Source of the DNA: Streptomyces monashensis
GTDB lineage: Bacteria > Actinomycetota > Actinomycetes > Streptomycetales > Streptomycetaceae
Length of the DNA: 64,000 nucleotides
NCBI RefSeq assembly: GCF_001866665.1
Contig: NZ_MLYO01000026.1
Coordinates: forward strand, 94,496-158,495
Reading direction: 5' to 3'
This document shows, piece after piece, positions 25,733-34,258 of the stretch. A program made the translations under genes and the position numbers. Below the pieces are notes generated by a model. The model ran no database searches and was not told where the DNA came from. It worked only from the letters and a program-made list of their open reading frames with translations. How positions within the stretch are numbered: the stretch's first letter is position 1; every line of letters starts with the position of its first letter.

Positions 25733-26860
25733 GTGCGTCCCGTCAAAGCGACCGCCACGGCAGTCACCGCGGTCCTGGCGGCCGGTGCGGCGTCCGTCGC
25801 CGCCGGCCGGTATGCCAGCGACGCCGCGCTGAAGGCGCCCGCGGGCCGGCCGCTGCCCACCGAACCCCGTCTGACCGTGCACGGCACGGCCGCCGGCCGG
25901 ATCACGCTGACCCGCGCCCTCGCCTCCCTGCGTCCCGGCACCTACGGCCTCGCCGGCGACGGCTCCCACGCGGTCGTCGGCCCCGTCCTGGACGGGGCGG
26001 AGCACAGCGCCGACACCGTCGTACGCCGCCTGGAGCGCGTCACGCACGGCACCCTCGCCGCCGGTGACGCGGTGTGGCTCACCCCGAACCTGTACGTCGG
26101 CAACCCGGGCGACGCCCTCGGCCTCGACCACGCCGACATCGACGTACCCGGCGAACTCGGCAACCTGCCCGCCTGGTTCGTACCCGCGGCCCGGGACACC
26201 TGGGTGATCGCCGTGCACGGCCTCGGCACCACCCGGGAGCAGGCCATGAACCTCATGGGCCCCCTGCACTCCCGCCGCGTGCCCGTCCTCGCCCTCGCCT
26301 ACCGAGGCGACCTCGGTGCCCCGCGCCCGCCGGACGGCCTGAACCACCTCGGCGAGACCGAGTGGCGGGACGTGGACGCGGCGATCCGCTACGCCGTCCG
26401 CTACGGCGCCCGCCGCGTCGTGCTGCTCGGCTGGTCCACCGGCGCCACCATGGCCCTGCGCGCCGCCGAGCACTCCCCGGTGCGCGAGCGCGTCGTCGGG
26501 CTGGTCCTCGACTCGCCGGTGCTGAGCTGGGAGGCCACGCTGCGCGCCCTCGCCCGGGCCCGGCACACCCCGCCGCCCCTGCTGCCGCTCGCCGTGCGCG
26601 CCGCCCAGGGCCGCACCGGCCTGTACGCCGACCGGGCCGCCGAGCCCACCGACCCCGACCTGCTCACCGTGCCGACCCTGATCTTCCACGGCCCCGACGA
26701 CCAGGTGGCCCCCTGGGAGTACTCCCGCCGCCTCGCCGCCCGCCGCCCGGATCTCGTCGCCCTGCACACCGTGGCCCGGGCCCCGCACGCGGCGATGTGG
26801 AACGCCGGCCCGCAGGAGTACCAGGAACGGCTGCGCCGGTTCATGACCCCGCTGGTGTGA
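25733..26860 (+). CDS. Alpha/beta hydrolase, membrane-associated or secreted
   Basis: 375 residues from GTG 25733. The N-terminal segment (TAVTAVLAAGAASVAAGRYAS) is a signal peptide or anchor. An uncharacterised ~120-residue region follows, then an alpha/beta hydrolase fold: VIAVHGLGTT (oxyanion region), nucleophile serine in LLGWSTGATMAL, acid in HGPDDQVAP and histidine in APHAAMW. The substrate is unknown; esterase or peptidase of the serine aminopeptidase S33 type is plausible. No ribosome site precedes the GTG, but a CTACGAC -10-like element lies about eleven bases upstream, so a leaderless mRNA is likely. Confidence 0.82.
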   Translation: MRPVKATATAVTAVLAAGAASVAAGRYASDAALKAPAGRPLPTEPRLTVHGTAAGRITLTRALASLRPGTYGLAGDGSHAVVGPVLDGAEHSADTVVRRLERVTHGTLAAGDAVWLTPNLYVGNPGDALGLDHADIDVPGELGNLPAWFVPAARDTWVIAVHGLGTTREQAMNLMGPLHSRRVPVLALAYRGDLGAPRPPDGLNHLGETEWRDVDAAIRYAVRYGARRVVLLGWSTGATMALRAAEHSPVRERVVGLVLDSPVLSWEATLRALARARHTPPPLLPLAVRAAQGRTGLYADRAAEPTDPDLLTVPTLIFHGPDDQVAPWEYSRRLAARRPDLVALHTVARAPHAAMWNAGPQEYQERLRRFMTPLV

Positions 26861-27041
26861 GCGGGGTCCCGGCTGTCCGGCATGCACCGAAAGCCCGGGT
26901 GCCAGGCATTCCGTTTAAGGTCGTACGACTGGCCTGATCCGCCCTCCTCGGCCCGCGCCGGACCTCGTGCGTTGGCCAGCCCCGTCGCCCGCCGTGACAT
27001 TCCGTTTGGGTTTTCGGACCGTCAACCGGAAGACTGCACCC

Positions 27042-28505
27042 GTGACGTCCCGTATCCCGCGCGACTCCAGGCTTCGACTCGTCCGACCGCGACCCCTGGC
27101 CGCCGCCCCCAGAGCCGTGAACCAGCGCCGCCCGCAGCGCCCCGCACCCCGGCCGCCGGAGGGCACCCCCGCCCCGGCCGAACTGGCCAGAATGGCGCGC
27201 ACCGGCCTCGCGGGCGCGGTCCGCGTCGCACGCTGGGCCGACACCGCTCTCGGCTCCGGCAGCCCCGGCGCCACCGCCGACGGCAAGGCCACCCTCTCCG
27301 ATCCGACGGCCGAACGCGCCGCCGCCGATCTCGGTCTGAACGCCGCTCAGGTCCGCGCCGACTGGGACACCGCCCGCCTCGCCGGACTCGTCGAGGTGCA
27401 CGGCGACAGCGCGCGGCCCGGCTGGCGGCTGCGGGCCTGGGACCGCGACGACAGCGCCGTGCTGCGCGGCTGGGTCGCCCTCTTCGACGCCTGGTCGCTG
27501 GCCTCCCCGGAGCCGGAGGAGCACGAGCCGGCCGCCGTCGCCGAGGTCGTCTCGGCCATGCCCCAGGTGCTCTCCTTCCTCCAGCTGTCCGCCGGGCCCG
27601 TGCCGCGCGCGCAGCTGCTCGACCTGCTCCAGCAGCGGGTCACCGAACTGCGCACCGAGCGCTGCGAGGTCTCCTACGGGCCCGGCACCGAGCTGCCCGG
27701 GGAAACCGGGGCCGAGCCCGCGGCCGCGCTGCCGGTCGTCCCGGGCGCGCAGCCGGCCGAGTCCGGCTCCGCGCCCGCCGCCGACACCCCGCTGCCCCCG
27801 CTCCTCGACTGGGCGCTGGAGGCCCTCGGCGCCGTCGGCGCCCTGACCTACGGCGACGACCAGGCCACCCTCACCCCGCTGGGCAGCTGGGCGGTGTGGG
27901 TCAAGCTGGAGCAGATCTGCGTGGCCGCGCAGAGTCCCGCGGGCAACATCGAGCAGTCCGCCGAGGACATGCTCCGCGGCTGCGCCCAGCTCCGCCCGAA
28001 CGCGGCCCGCGCCGAGTACCGGGCCTGGCTCGCCGCGCGGCCCGTCGGCGGCGCCGTCACCGAGCTGATCGACGCCGCGCGCGGCGAGGACGCCCTGCTG
28101 CGCGGCCTGGCCTTCGAGGCGCTGCGCGTCGTCGGCGGCTCCGCCGAGCCCGAGGTGCACGCGGTTGTCGACGAGCCGGCCCTGCGGCCCTACGCCCTGC
28201 TGTGGCTCGCCGAGCACGACGGGGTCGACCCGGAGGACGCCCACGAGGTCCTCACCCGCGAGGAGGCGACCTGGCTGTGGGTCGACACCGCCGCCGCCGT
28301 CGCCGACCACGGGGAGGCGCCGATGCTGGTCCGGCATCTGGAATCCGCGGTGCAGCCCACCGTTCCCCAGCTGCTCGACGAGGTCCGCGCCGTCGGCCAC
28401 CCGCGCACCGTGCAGGTCCTCGTCGCGCTCGCCGCCGCCCACCCCGACCCGGCCCTGGCCAAGGCCGTGCGCCGGGCCGCGTTCCAGGTGCACACCGGCG
28501 GCTGA
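27042..28505 (+). CDS. Conserved Streptomyces protein of unknown function (Ala/Leu-rich helical)
   Basis: 487 residues from GTG 27042; an in-frame ATG at 26967 would add 25 residues without a ribosome site. I do not recognise a domain. The protein is almost all helical, rich in Ala, Leu, Arg and acidic residues, with no signal peptide or membrane helix. Residues ~85-135 resemble a winged-helix arrangement (ALGLNAAQVRADWDTARLAGLVEVHGD) and the C-terminal 200 residues look like HEAT-type repeats. A DNA- or protein-binding role is only a guess. Codon use is normal for the region, so it is a real gene. Two copies of CATTCCGTTT lie upstream. Confidence 0.8.
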   Translation: MTSRIPRDSRLRLVRPRPLAAAPRAVNQRRPQRPAPRPPEGTPAPAELARMARTGLAGAVRVARWADTALGSGSPGATADGKATLSDPTAERAAADLGLNAAQVRADWDTARLAGLVEVHGDSARPGWRLRAWDRDDSAVLRGWVALFDAWSLASPEPEEHEPAAVAEVVSAMPQVLSFLQLSAGPVPRAQLLDLLQQRVTELRTERCEVSYGPGTELPGETGAEPAAALPVVPGAQPAESGSAPAADTPLPPLLDWALEALGAVGALTYGDDQATLTPLGSWAVWVKLEQICVAAQSPAGNIEQSAEDMLRGCAQLRPNAARAEYRAWLAARPVGGAVTELIDAARGEDALLRGLAFEALRVVGGSAEPEVHAVVDEPALRPYALLWLAEHDGVDPEDAHEVLTREEATWLWVDTAAAVADHGEAPMLVRHLESAVQPTVPQLLDEVRAVGHPRTVQVLVALAAAHPDPALAKAVRRAAFQVHTGG

Positions 28506-28533
28506 GCACTCGCCCCCGGCCGGCTGCGGCGCC

Positions 28534-28947
28534 TCAGACGCCGATCTCGGGGGCGTACGTCCCGAAGCTCCAGATGTTGCCCTCGAGGTCCCGGGCCATG
28601 TAGTCCCGCGCGCCGTAGTCCTGGTCCGTCGGGGGCGCGAGGATCTCCACGCCGTGCTCCAGGGCCCGCTGGTGGTGGGCGTCCACGTCGTCCACGACGA
28701 CGTACACCGCGGCGGGCCCGGCGTCCTTCATCGCCGCGTCGAAACGGCCGCCCCGGTCCTTGGAGCCGAGCATCACCGCGCCGTGGCCCTGGACCAGCTC
28801 GGCGTGCATCACCTTGCCGCCCTCGGTCTCGTACACCGACAGCTCCGTGAAGCCCAGGGCCTCCGTCAGCTGCCGGATCGCCGCCTTCGCGTCCGCGTAC
28901 AGCAGCGAGGGATAGATGCTCGGCCGTCCACCACCCATGCCCGCCAT
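28534..28947 (-). CDS. VOC/glyoxalase-fold protein
   Basis: 137 residues of the vicinal oxygen chelate fold: two beta-alpha-beta-beta-beta modules, starting with SIYPSLLYADAKAAIRQLTEALGF and ending with the metal-ligand strand ARDLEGNIWSFGTY. The GxxxDPxG-like end is ARDLEGN, typical of the PhnB/bleomycin-resistance-like branch. These proteins bind small molecules or act as lyases or dioxygenases; no substrate can be named. ATG 28947 has GGAG twelve bases upstream. The gene converges with the preceding plus-strand gene, with only 28 bases between stops. Confidence 0.85.
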   Translation of the reverse strand: MAGMGGGRPSIYPSLLYADAKAAIRQLTEALGFTELSVYETEGGKVMHAELVQGHGAVMLGSKDRGGRFDAAMKDAGPAAVYVVVDDVDAHHQRALEHGVEILAPPTDQDYGARDYMARDLEGNIWSFGTYAPEIGV

Positions 28948-29164
28948 GCCGATCACTCCTTGGTACGCCTTCGTACGCCGGTTCCGCGGCGTCCTGCCCA
29001 GTCTCGCAGCCACCACTGACAGCGCCGCCCGAACGCACGGACGTAGAAAAACCGCTTGCACCGTCCCGTTAGACTTGTCCTATGGCCATTCTCCTCGCGC
29101 ATTAGACGGCGCGAACGCCCTCAGCCGTCCGCCCGTCCCTTCCTGTACGCCCTGGAGTCTGTCC

Positions 29165-30763
29165 GTGATCTCCGCCTCCGGTATCGAGCTGCGCGCCGGT
29201 GCGCGCGTCCTCATCGAGAACGCCACCTTCCGTGTCGCCAAGGGCGACCGCATCGGCCTCGTCGGCCGCAACGGCGCCGGCAAGACCACCCTCACCAAGT
29301 GCCTCGCCGGCGAGGGCATCCCGGCGGGCGGCCAGATCGCCCGCTCCGGCGAGGTCGGCTACCTCCCGCAGGACCCCCGCACCGGCGACCTCGACGTCCT
29401 CGCCCGGGACCGGATCCTGTCCGCGCGCGGGCTCGACGTGCTGATCCGCAAGATGCGCGAGAACGAACAGCGCATTGCCAACGGGCAGGGCGCCACCCGC
29501 GAGAAGGCCCTGAAGCAGTACGAGCGCCAGGAGACCGAGTTCCTCACCAAGGGCGGGTACGCCGCCGAGGCCGAGGCCGCCACCATCGCCGCCGCGCTCA
29601 ACCTGCCCGACCGCGTCCTCGGCCAGCCCCTGCACACGCTCTCCGGCGGTCAGCGCCGCCGTATCGAGCTGGCCCGGATCCTGTTCTCGGACGCGGACAC
29701 CCTGCTCCTCGACGAGCCGACCAACCACCTCGACGCGGACTCGATCATCTGGCTGCGGGACTACCTGAAGACCTACCGCGGCGGCTTCATCGTGATCAGC
29801 CACGACGTCGACCTGGTGGAGACGGTCGTCAACAAGGTGTTCTACCTGGACGCCAACCGCGCCCAGATCGACATCTACAACATGGGCTGGAAGCTCTACC
29901 AGCAGCAGCGCGAGGCCGACGAGAAGCGCCGCAAGCGCGAGCGCGCCAACGCCGAGAAGAAGGCCGCCGCGCTCAACGCGCAGGCCGACAAGATGCGCGC
30001 CAAGGCCACCAAGACGGTCGCCGCGCAGAACATGGCCCGCCGCGCCGACAAGCTGCTCTCCGGCCTGGAGGCGGTCCGCCAGTCCGACAAGGTCGCCAAG
30101 CTCCGTTTCCCGGAGCCCGCGCCCTGCGGCAGGACCCCGCTGATGGCCGAGGGGCTGTCGAAGTCGTACGGCTCGCTGGAGATCTTCACCGACGTCGACC
30201 TCGCCATCGACAAGGGCTCCCGGGTCGTCATCCTCGGCCTCAACGGCGCCGGCAAGACCACCCTGCTGCGCCTGCTCGGCGGCGTCGAGACGCCGGACAC
30301 CGGCGAGGTCGTCCCCGGCCACGGCCTCAAGCTCGGCTACTACGCGCAGGAGCACGAGACCCTGGACCCCGAGCGCACCGTCCTGGAGAACATGCGCTCC
30401 TCGGCCCCCGACATGGACCTGGTCGAGGTGCGCAAGGTGCTCGGCTCGTTCCTGTTCTCCGGCGACGACGTCGACAAGCCGGCCGGCGTCCTGTCCGGCG
30501 GCGAGAAGACCCGGCTCGCCCTGGCGACCCTGGTGGTCTCCTCGGCGAACGTGCTCCTGCTCGACGAGCCGACCAACAACCTCGACCCCGCGAGCCGCGA
30601 GGAGATCCTCGGCGCGCTGCGCACCTACAAGGGCGCGGTCGTCCTCGTCACGCACGACGAGGGCGCCGTCGAGGCGCTGCAGCCGGAGCGGATCATCCTG
30701 CTCCCGGACGGCGTCGAGGACCTGTGGGGCTCCGACTACGCGGACCTCGTCGCCCTGGCGTGA
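29165..30763 (+). CDS. ABC-F family ATP-binding protein
   Basis: 532 residues with two ABC domains and no membrane segment. Domain 1 has Walker A GRNGAGKTTL, signature LSGGQRRRIELARIL and Walker B LLLDEPTNHLD; domain 2 has GLNGAGKTTLLRLL, LSGGEKTRLALATL and LLLDEPTNNLD. The linker (~260-330) is highly charged and helical (EADEKRRKRERANAEKK), the segment that reaches the ribosome P site in ABC-F proteins. Members modulate translation or protect ribosomes from antibiotics; the linker lacks an obvious long antibiotic-resistance extension, so a housekeeping translation factor is more likely. GTG 29165 has GGAG upstream. Confidence 0.92.
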   Translation: MISASGIELRAGARVLIENATFRVAKGDRIGLVGRNGAGKTTLTKCLAGEGIPAGGQIARSGEVGYLPQDPRTGDLDVLARDRILSARGLDVLIRKMRENEQRIANGQGATREKALKQYERQETEFLTKGGYAAEAEAATIAAALNLPDRVLGQPLHTLSGGQRRRIELARILFSDADTLLLDEPTNHLDADSIIWLRDYLKTYRGGFIVISHDVDLVETVVNKVFYLDANRAQIDIYNMGWKLYQQQREADEKRRKRERANAEKKAAALNAQADKMRAKATKTVAAQNMARRADKLLSGLEAVRQSDKVAKLRFPEPAPCGRTPLMAEGLSKSYGSLEIFTDVDLAIDKGSRVVILGLNGAGKTTLLRLLGGVETPDTGEVVPGHGLKLGYYAQEHETLDPERTVLENMRSSAPDMDLVEVRKVLGSFLFSGDDVDKPAGVLSGGEKTRLALATLVVSSANVLLLDEPTNNLDPASREEILGALRTYKGAVVLVTHDEGAVEALQPERIILLPDGVEDLWGSDYADLVALA

Positions 30764-31047
30764 TCCACTGCGGATGGATCATTCGGCTCATCGGTGATCC
30801 ATCATCTGTGTGAGATCTCCTCGTATCGGGGTGTGTCGTACACGGATTTTCCGGCCGATCCCTTCATCGCCAAGGGGTCGGCCGTTTCGCGTCGCTGACC
30901 TGGTACTTCGTGAATCCACCCGTTCGGTCGCACCGGCACCACCTCCTGGAACATCAAGTTCCGCTTGTGGGGATCCACTCCTGTCGTCACAACGATGTCC
31001 CACCGACCTTGCCGAATGGGTGGCCATAGCGCCCAGGAGGGGTGATC
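30762..31047. promoter_or_regulatory. Cluster of seven GATC sites upstream of gbn
   Basis: GATC occurs at 30762, 30777, 30796, 30814, 30857, 30972 and 31044 within 286 bases. Random expectation in DNA this GC-rich is about one. Gbn is reported as a GATC-binding nucleoid protein, so this cluster is a likely autoregulatory binding region. The first site overlaps the ABC-F stop codon and the last lies 40 bases before the gbn start. No other gene is visible in this stretch. Confidence 0.6.
30853..30883 (+). terminator. Hairpin terminator after the ABC-F gene
   Basis: GGCCGATCCCTT and AAGGGGTCGGCC pair over 12 bases (one G-U) around CATCGCC and are followed by GTTTCGC. The position, 90 bases after the ABC-F stop and before gbn, fits a terminator. 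One of the GATC sites sits in its left arm. Confidence 0.65.
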
Positions 31048-31086
31048 ATGAGGAGACCAGAGCGCACTTCCCATGAGGAGGCACGG

Positions 31087-31308
31087 GTGGCCGAGACTCT
31101 GAAGAAGGGCAGCCGGGTGACCGGCGCCGCGCGCGACAAGCTCGCGGCAGACCTGAAGAAGAAGTACGACTCCGGTGCGAGCATCCGGGCGCTGGCCGAG
31201 GAGACCGGCCGCTCGTATGGCTTCGTACACCGGATGCTCAGCGAGTCGGGCGTCACGCTTCGTGGGCGTGGCGGAGCGACCCGAGGCAAGAAGGCCGCAT
31301 CGTCCTGA
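31087..31308 (+). CDS. gbn: Gbn, GATC-binding small nucleoid-associated protein
   Basis: 73 residues, very basic. A helix-turn-helix is clear in DLKKKYDSGASIRALAEETGRSYGFVHRMLSESGV, flanked by Lys-rich N-terminal (ETLKKGSRVTGAARDK) and Arg/Lys-rich C-terminal arms that would contact the DNA backbone. It matches the S. coelicolor SCO1839 protein as I recall it, described as a small NAP that binds GATC and affects development and antibiotic production. GTG 31087 has GAGGAG seven bases upstream; an ATG at 31048 in frame is possible but has a weaker site. The upstream region is dense in GATC. Confidence 0.9.
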   Translation: MAETLKKGSRVTGAARDKLAADLKKKYDSGASIRALAEETGRSYGFVHRMLSESGVTLRGRGGATRGKKAASS

Positions 31309-31338
31309 CTCCGGGCGGCCCATCGGCTTCGATGGTGG

Positions 31339-31370
31339 CCACCCGGTCGGCGGTCTGACCGGCCGGGTGG
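31339..31370 (+). terminator. Hairpin after gbn
   Basis: CCACCCGG (31339-31346) pairs with CCGGGTGG (31363-31370), with a further GGTC/GACC pairing possible inside the loop. It lies 30 bases after the gbn stop and is followed by TTACTG, fitting a factor-independent terminator. Confidence 0.55.
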
Positions 31371-31443
31371 TTACTGTGCAGTCACTTAAGCATGCCCGGC
31401 ACTGCCGGCATGCCTGACCGACCGCACCCATCGGAGGCGCCCC

Positions 31444-32247
31444 ATGGCTTCGCCCGACCAGGACCTCGCTCCTGTACTCGACAAGGACGGCGTACGGCTC
31501 ACCGTCGACGACGCGCTCGCCACGGTGACGCTGACCAACCCGGCCAAGCGCAACGCGCAGAGCCCCGCTCTGTGGCGGGCGCTCGCCGAGGCCGGCCGGC
31601 TGCTGCCGGGCTCCGTCCGTGTCGTCGTGCTGCGTGGCGAGGGCGTGTCCTTCTCCGCCGGGCTGGACCGACAGATGTTCACCCCGGAGGGGATCCCGGG
31701 CGAGCCGAACTTCATCGATCTCGCGCGTCGTGACGACGCCGGGCTCGACGCGAGCATCGCCGAGTTCCAGGAGGCGTTCACCTGGTGGCGGCGCAACGAC
31801 CTCGTGTCCATCGCCGCCGTCCAGGGGCATGCCATCGGGGCCGGCTTCCAACTCGCGCTCGCGTGCGACCTGCGGGTCGTCGCGGACGACGTGCAGTTCG
31901 CCATGCGCGAGACCAGCCTCGGCCTCGTACCCGACCTGACCGGCACGCACCCGCTGGTCGGTCTCGTCGGGTACGCCCGCGCGCTGGAGATCTGCGCCAC
32001 CGGACGGTTCGTCGGCGCCGAGGAGTCGGTGGCGTCCGGGCTGGCCAATCTCGCCGTGCCCGCCGACCAACTGGACGCTGCCGCACGGGACTTGGCCGCG
32101 GCACTGGTGGCCGCGCCGCGGGACGCGGTCGTGGAGACCAAGGCGTTGCTGCGCGGTGCCACCGACCGGACCTATGACGAGCAGCGGGCCGCCGAGCGGG
32201 CCGCTCAGGCGCGCCGCCTGCGGGACCTGGCCGGCCTCGGCGAATAG
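31444..32247 (+). CDS. Enoyl-CoA hydratase/isomerase family protein
   Basis: 267 residues with the crotonase fold. The CoA-binding and oxyanion elements are LTNPAKRNAQSPALW near the N-terminus, GVSFSAGLDRQMF, and IAAVQGHAIGAGFQLALACDLRVVADD, followed by FAMRETSLGLVPDLTGTHPL. In hydratases two glutamates flank the active site; here ETSLGL supplies a candidate Glu-less variant (Glu precedes Thr), so the exact reaction (hydratase, isomerase or other) is uncertain. GGAGG is ideally placed before ATG 31444. Neighbours do not indicate a pathway; it lies between gbn and the Asp23 locus. Confidence 0.88.
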   Translation: MASPDQDLAPVLDKDGVRLTVDDALATVTLTNPAKRNAQSPALWRALAEAGRLLPGSVRVVVLRGEGVSFSAGLDRQMFTPEGIPGEPNFIDLARRDDAGLDASIAEFQEAFTWWRRNDLVSIAAVQGHAIGAGFQLALACDLRVVADDVQFAMRETSLGLVPDLTGTHPLVGLVGYARALEICATGRFVGAEESVASGLANLAVPADQLDAAARDLAAALVAAPRDAVVETKALLRGATDRTYDEQRAAERAAQARRLRDLAGLGE

Positions 32248-32293
32248 CGGGCGAAGGACAGCCGGGCCGGGGAGGGCGATGCGGGCCCGCCGG

Positions 32294-33064
32294 TCAGCCG
32301 ACCGCCGTGATGGACACCGTCACCGTCGGCCTGTCCTCCAGCGCCTCCCGTACGGCCGTGCGGACCCGCCGGGCCACGTCGACGGCCCGGTGGTCCGCGC
32401 CGGTCGTCAGCTCCACGCGCGCGTGCCGGTGCGGCAGGGCCGTCGTACCGGCCGTGCGCTCCTCCAGACGGACCCCGCGCCCGAGGGAGGAGGCCAGCCC
32501 CGTCACCCCCGGGACCGACAGCACGGCCGCGGCCGCCCGGACCTCGTCGGGGTCCGTGGGCTCCGCGGCCGCCGCCGGCCGGGGCGGGCGTACCTCCCGG
32601 GGCGGCTCCGCCACCTCCAGCAGATCGGTCACCCGCAGGTCCACCTCCCGCACCAGCAGGCCGAGTCCGTCCGTCGCGGCCGTGGCCAGGACCTGCCGCA
32701 GCCGGGACGCCACCGCCGGCAGCGGTTCGGCGGCCGTCGCCGCGAAGTCCGCCGTCACCCGTAGGGGACCCGGCGGCAGCGCGCCCGGCGGGGGCGGTAC
32801 GACGGGCTCGTGCGTCTCCCGCGGATCGGCGAGCCCGATGCGCAGCGCGCCCAGCCGCACCCCGGGCACCCCGTCCGCCGCCGCACGCTCCAGCACGGCC
32901 GCGGCCGCCCCCTCCGAGATCCACGCGCCGTCGCGCACCCCGCCGAGCGGCAGCAGCCTGCCCGCCGCCACATGCTGCCGAATAGCCCACCCGTCGCCCA
33001 CCACCGCCCTGTTCGAAGGCGCTGCGCGCCGCCCCCTCTTCTCAGTCCGCCGGTCCGCCGTCAT
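32294..33064 (-). CDS. Conserved protein with two divergent Asp23-like halves, divergent to the Asp23 locus
   Basis: 256 residues. The N-terminal ~60 residues are a small basic region with GDGWAIRQHVAAGRLLPL. Residues ~85-150 and ~170-256 each have the Asp23/Gls24 rhythm: a V-P-G-V strand, a long beta strand and a final DVARRVRTAVREALEDRP helix-strand as in Asp23 proteins. That similarity is my reading by eye. The gene is transcribed away from the Asp23-AmaP genes across 87 bases, so the two units likely share a control region. Start ATG 33064 has GGTGGA close upstream; an ATG six codons earlier (33082) is possible. From memory NCBI calls homologues a 'nucleopolyhedrovirus P10 family protein', which says nothing of function. 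Confidence 0.75.
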   Translation of the reverse strand: MTADRRTEKRGRRAAPSNRAVVGDGWAIRQHVAAGRLLPLGGVRDGAWISEGAAAAVLERAAADGVPGVRLGALRIGLADPRETHEPVVPPPPGALPPGPLRVTADFAATAAEPLPAVASRLRQVLATAATDGLGLLVREVDLRVTDLLEVAEPPREVRPPRPAAAAEPTDPDEVRAAAAVLSVPGVTGLASSLGRGVRLEERTAGTTALPHRHARVELTTGADHRAVDVARRVRTAVREALEDRPTVTVSITAVG

Positions 33065-33151
33065 TCCACCAGCCTGCCGCATCCCCGGTGTGCGGGCGGG
33101 GAACCATGCGTACGGTGGTCGGGAGACGGCGACCGAAAGGGACGTACGGCG

Positions 33152-33634
33152 ATGACCGACATGACGACGGCCCCCGAGGGCGATCACGAGGGCGATCAGT
33201 GGGAGCGGCTGTCGACCCGCAAGGCCACCCGGCGCGGCGGCGGCGACCCGGCGGGCCGTGGCCGGACGACCATCGCGGACGGCGTCGTGGAGAAGATCGC
33301 CGGGCTCGCGGCCCGGGACGTGGTCGGCGTGCACACCATGGGCAGCGGCCTGGCCCGCACCTTCGGCGCCGTGCGCGACCGGGTGCCGGGCGGCTCCAAG
33401 TCGGTGACGCGGGGCGTCAAGGCCGAGGTCGGCGAGGTGCAGACCGCGCTCGACCTGGAGATCGTCGTGGACTACGGCGTCTCGATCGCCGACGTCGCCC
33501 GTGCGGTGCGCGAGAACGTGATCGCCGCCGTGGAGCGCATGACGAGCCTCGAGGTCGTGGAGGTCAACATCGCCGTCAGCGACGTCAAGCTGCCCGAGGA
33601 AGAGGACGAGGAGCCCGAGCCCCGGATCCAGTGA
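33152..33634 (+). CDS. Asp23/Gls24 family envelope stress protein
   Basis: 160 residues. After a charged, disordered N-terminus the Asp23 domain runs from TTIADGVVEKIAGLAARDVVGVHTM to ERMTSLEVVEVNIAVSDV, with the signature VDYGVSIADVARAVRENVIAAVE. An acidic tail (EEEDEEPEP) follows. In Firmicutes Asp23 is held at the membrane by AmaP and protects the envelope under alkaline or antibiotic stress. Here it opens a five-gene run that ends with an AmaP-like protein. ATG 33152 has AAGGGA upstream. Confidence 0.92.
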   Translation: MTDMTTAPEGDHEGDQWERLSTRKATRRGGGDPAGRGRTTIADGVVEKIAGLAARDVVGVHTMGSGLARTFGAVRDRVPGGSKSVTRGVKAEVGEVQTALDLEIVVDYGVSIADVARAVRENVIAAVERMTSLEVVEVNIAVSDVKLPEEEDEEPEPRIQ

Positions 33635-33685
33635 TCCGACCGCACGGCCCCGGACCCCGCACGCTGACGAGCTGAGGAGCGCTGC

Positions 33686-33880
33686 ATGAGCATGGCCCTG
33701 GTCGGCATGATCGCCGGGATGGCGTTGGGATTCGCCGGGTACTTCGGCGGGTTCGGTGCCTTTCTGCTGGTGGCGGCGTTGGGCGCGATCGGGTTCGTCG
33801 CCGGCCGGTTCGCCGAGGGCGACCTGGAGCTGGGCGACCTCTTCCGCACCCGCGACGACCGGCGCGACCGGCGGCGGTGA
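33686..33880 (+). CDS. Small membrane protein of the Asp23 locus (DUF2273-like)
   Basis: 64 residues: one or two Gly/Ala-rich hydrophobic helices (residues ~3-45) then an acidic and strongly basic tail (EGDLELGDLFRTRDDRRDRRR). Small DUF2273-type membrane proteins commonly accompany Asp23 genes. GAGGAG lies eight bases before ATG 33686. It probably anchors or organises Asp23 proteins at the membrane; that role is inferred from context. Confidence 0.85.
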   Translation: MSMALVGMIAGMALGFAGYFGGFGAFLLVAALGAIGFVAGRFAEGDLELGDLFRTRDDRRDRRR

Positions 33881-33886
33881 CGGGCG

Positions 33887-34258
33887 GTGAGCGCCGAGAC
33901 CGGCGTGCCGCGCCCGCGCCCGGCCCTCGCACCGCCGGGTGAGCGCGGCGCCCTGCGGATCGCCGACCGGGTCGTGGCGAAGATCGCCGCGCGGGCCGCC
34001 CGCGAGGCACTGCCGCCCCCGCCCGCCGACGCCGCCGCCCCGCACGCCACCGTCGTCCGCCACGCCGACGTGGCCCGCGTCCAGGTGCACCTCGAACTCG
34101 GCTACCCCTGCGACATCGGCGCCCACAGCGCGGCCGTGCGTCGCCATGTCGCCCAGCGGGTAAGTGCGTTGGTGGACATGGAGGTGACCGAGGTCGCCGT
34201 CCGGATCGAGCGGCTGCATCCGGCACCGGCACCCGGCGCGGTCCCCGGGAGGGCGTGA
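33887..34258 (+). CDS. Second Asp23/Gls24 family protein
   Basis: 123 residues with one Asp23 domain: RIADRVVAKIAARAAREAL at the start, VHLELGYPCDIGAHSAAVRRHVAQRVSALVDMEV near the end. It is shorter than the first paralogue and lacks the acidic tail. GTG 33887 begins six bases after the previous stop; its own stop overlaps the next ATG by one base (TGATG). Tight packing shows one operon. Confidence 0.88.
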   Translation: MSAETGVPRPRPALAPPGERGALRIADRVVAKIAARAAREALPPPPADAAAPHATVVRHADVARVQVHLELGYPCDIGAHSAAVRRHVAQRVSALVDMEVTEVAVRIERLHPAPAPGAVPGRA

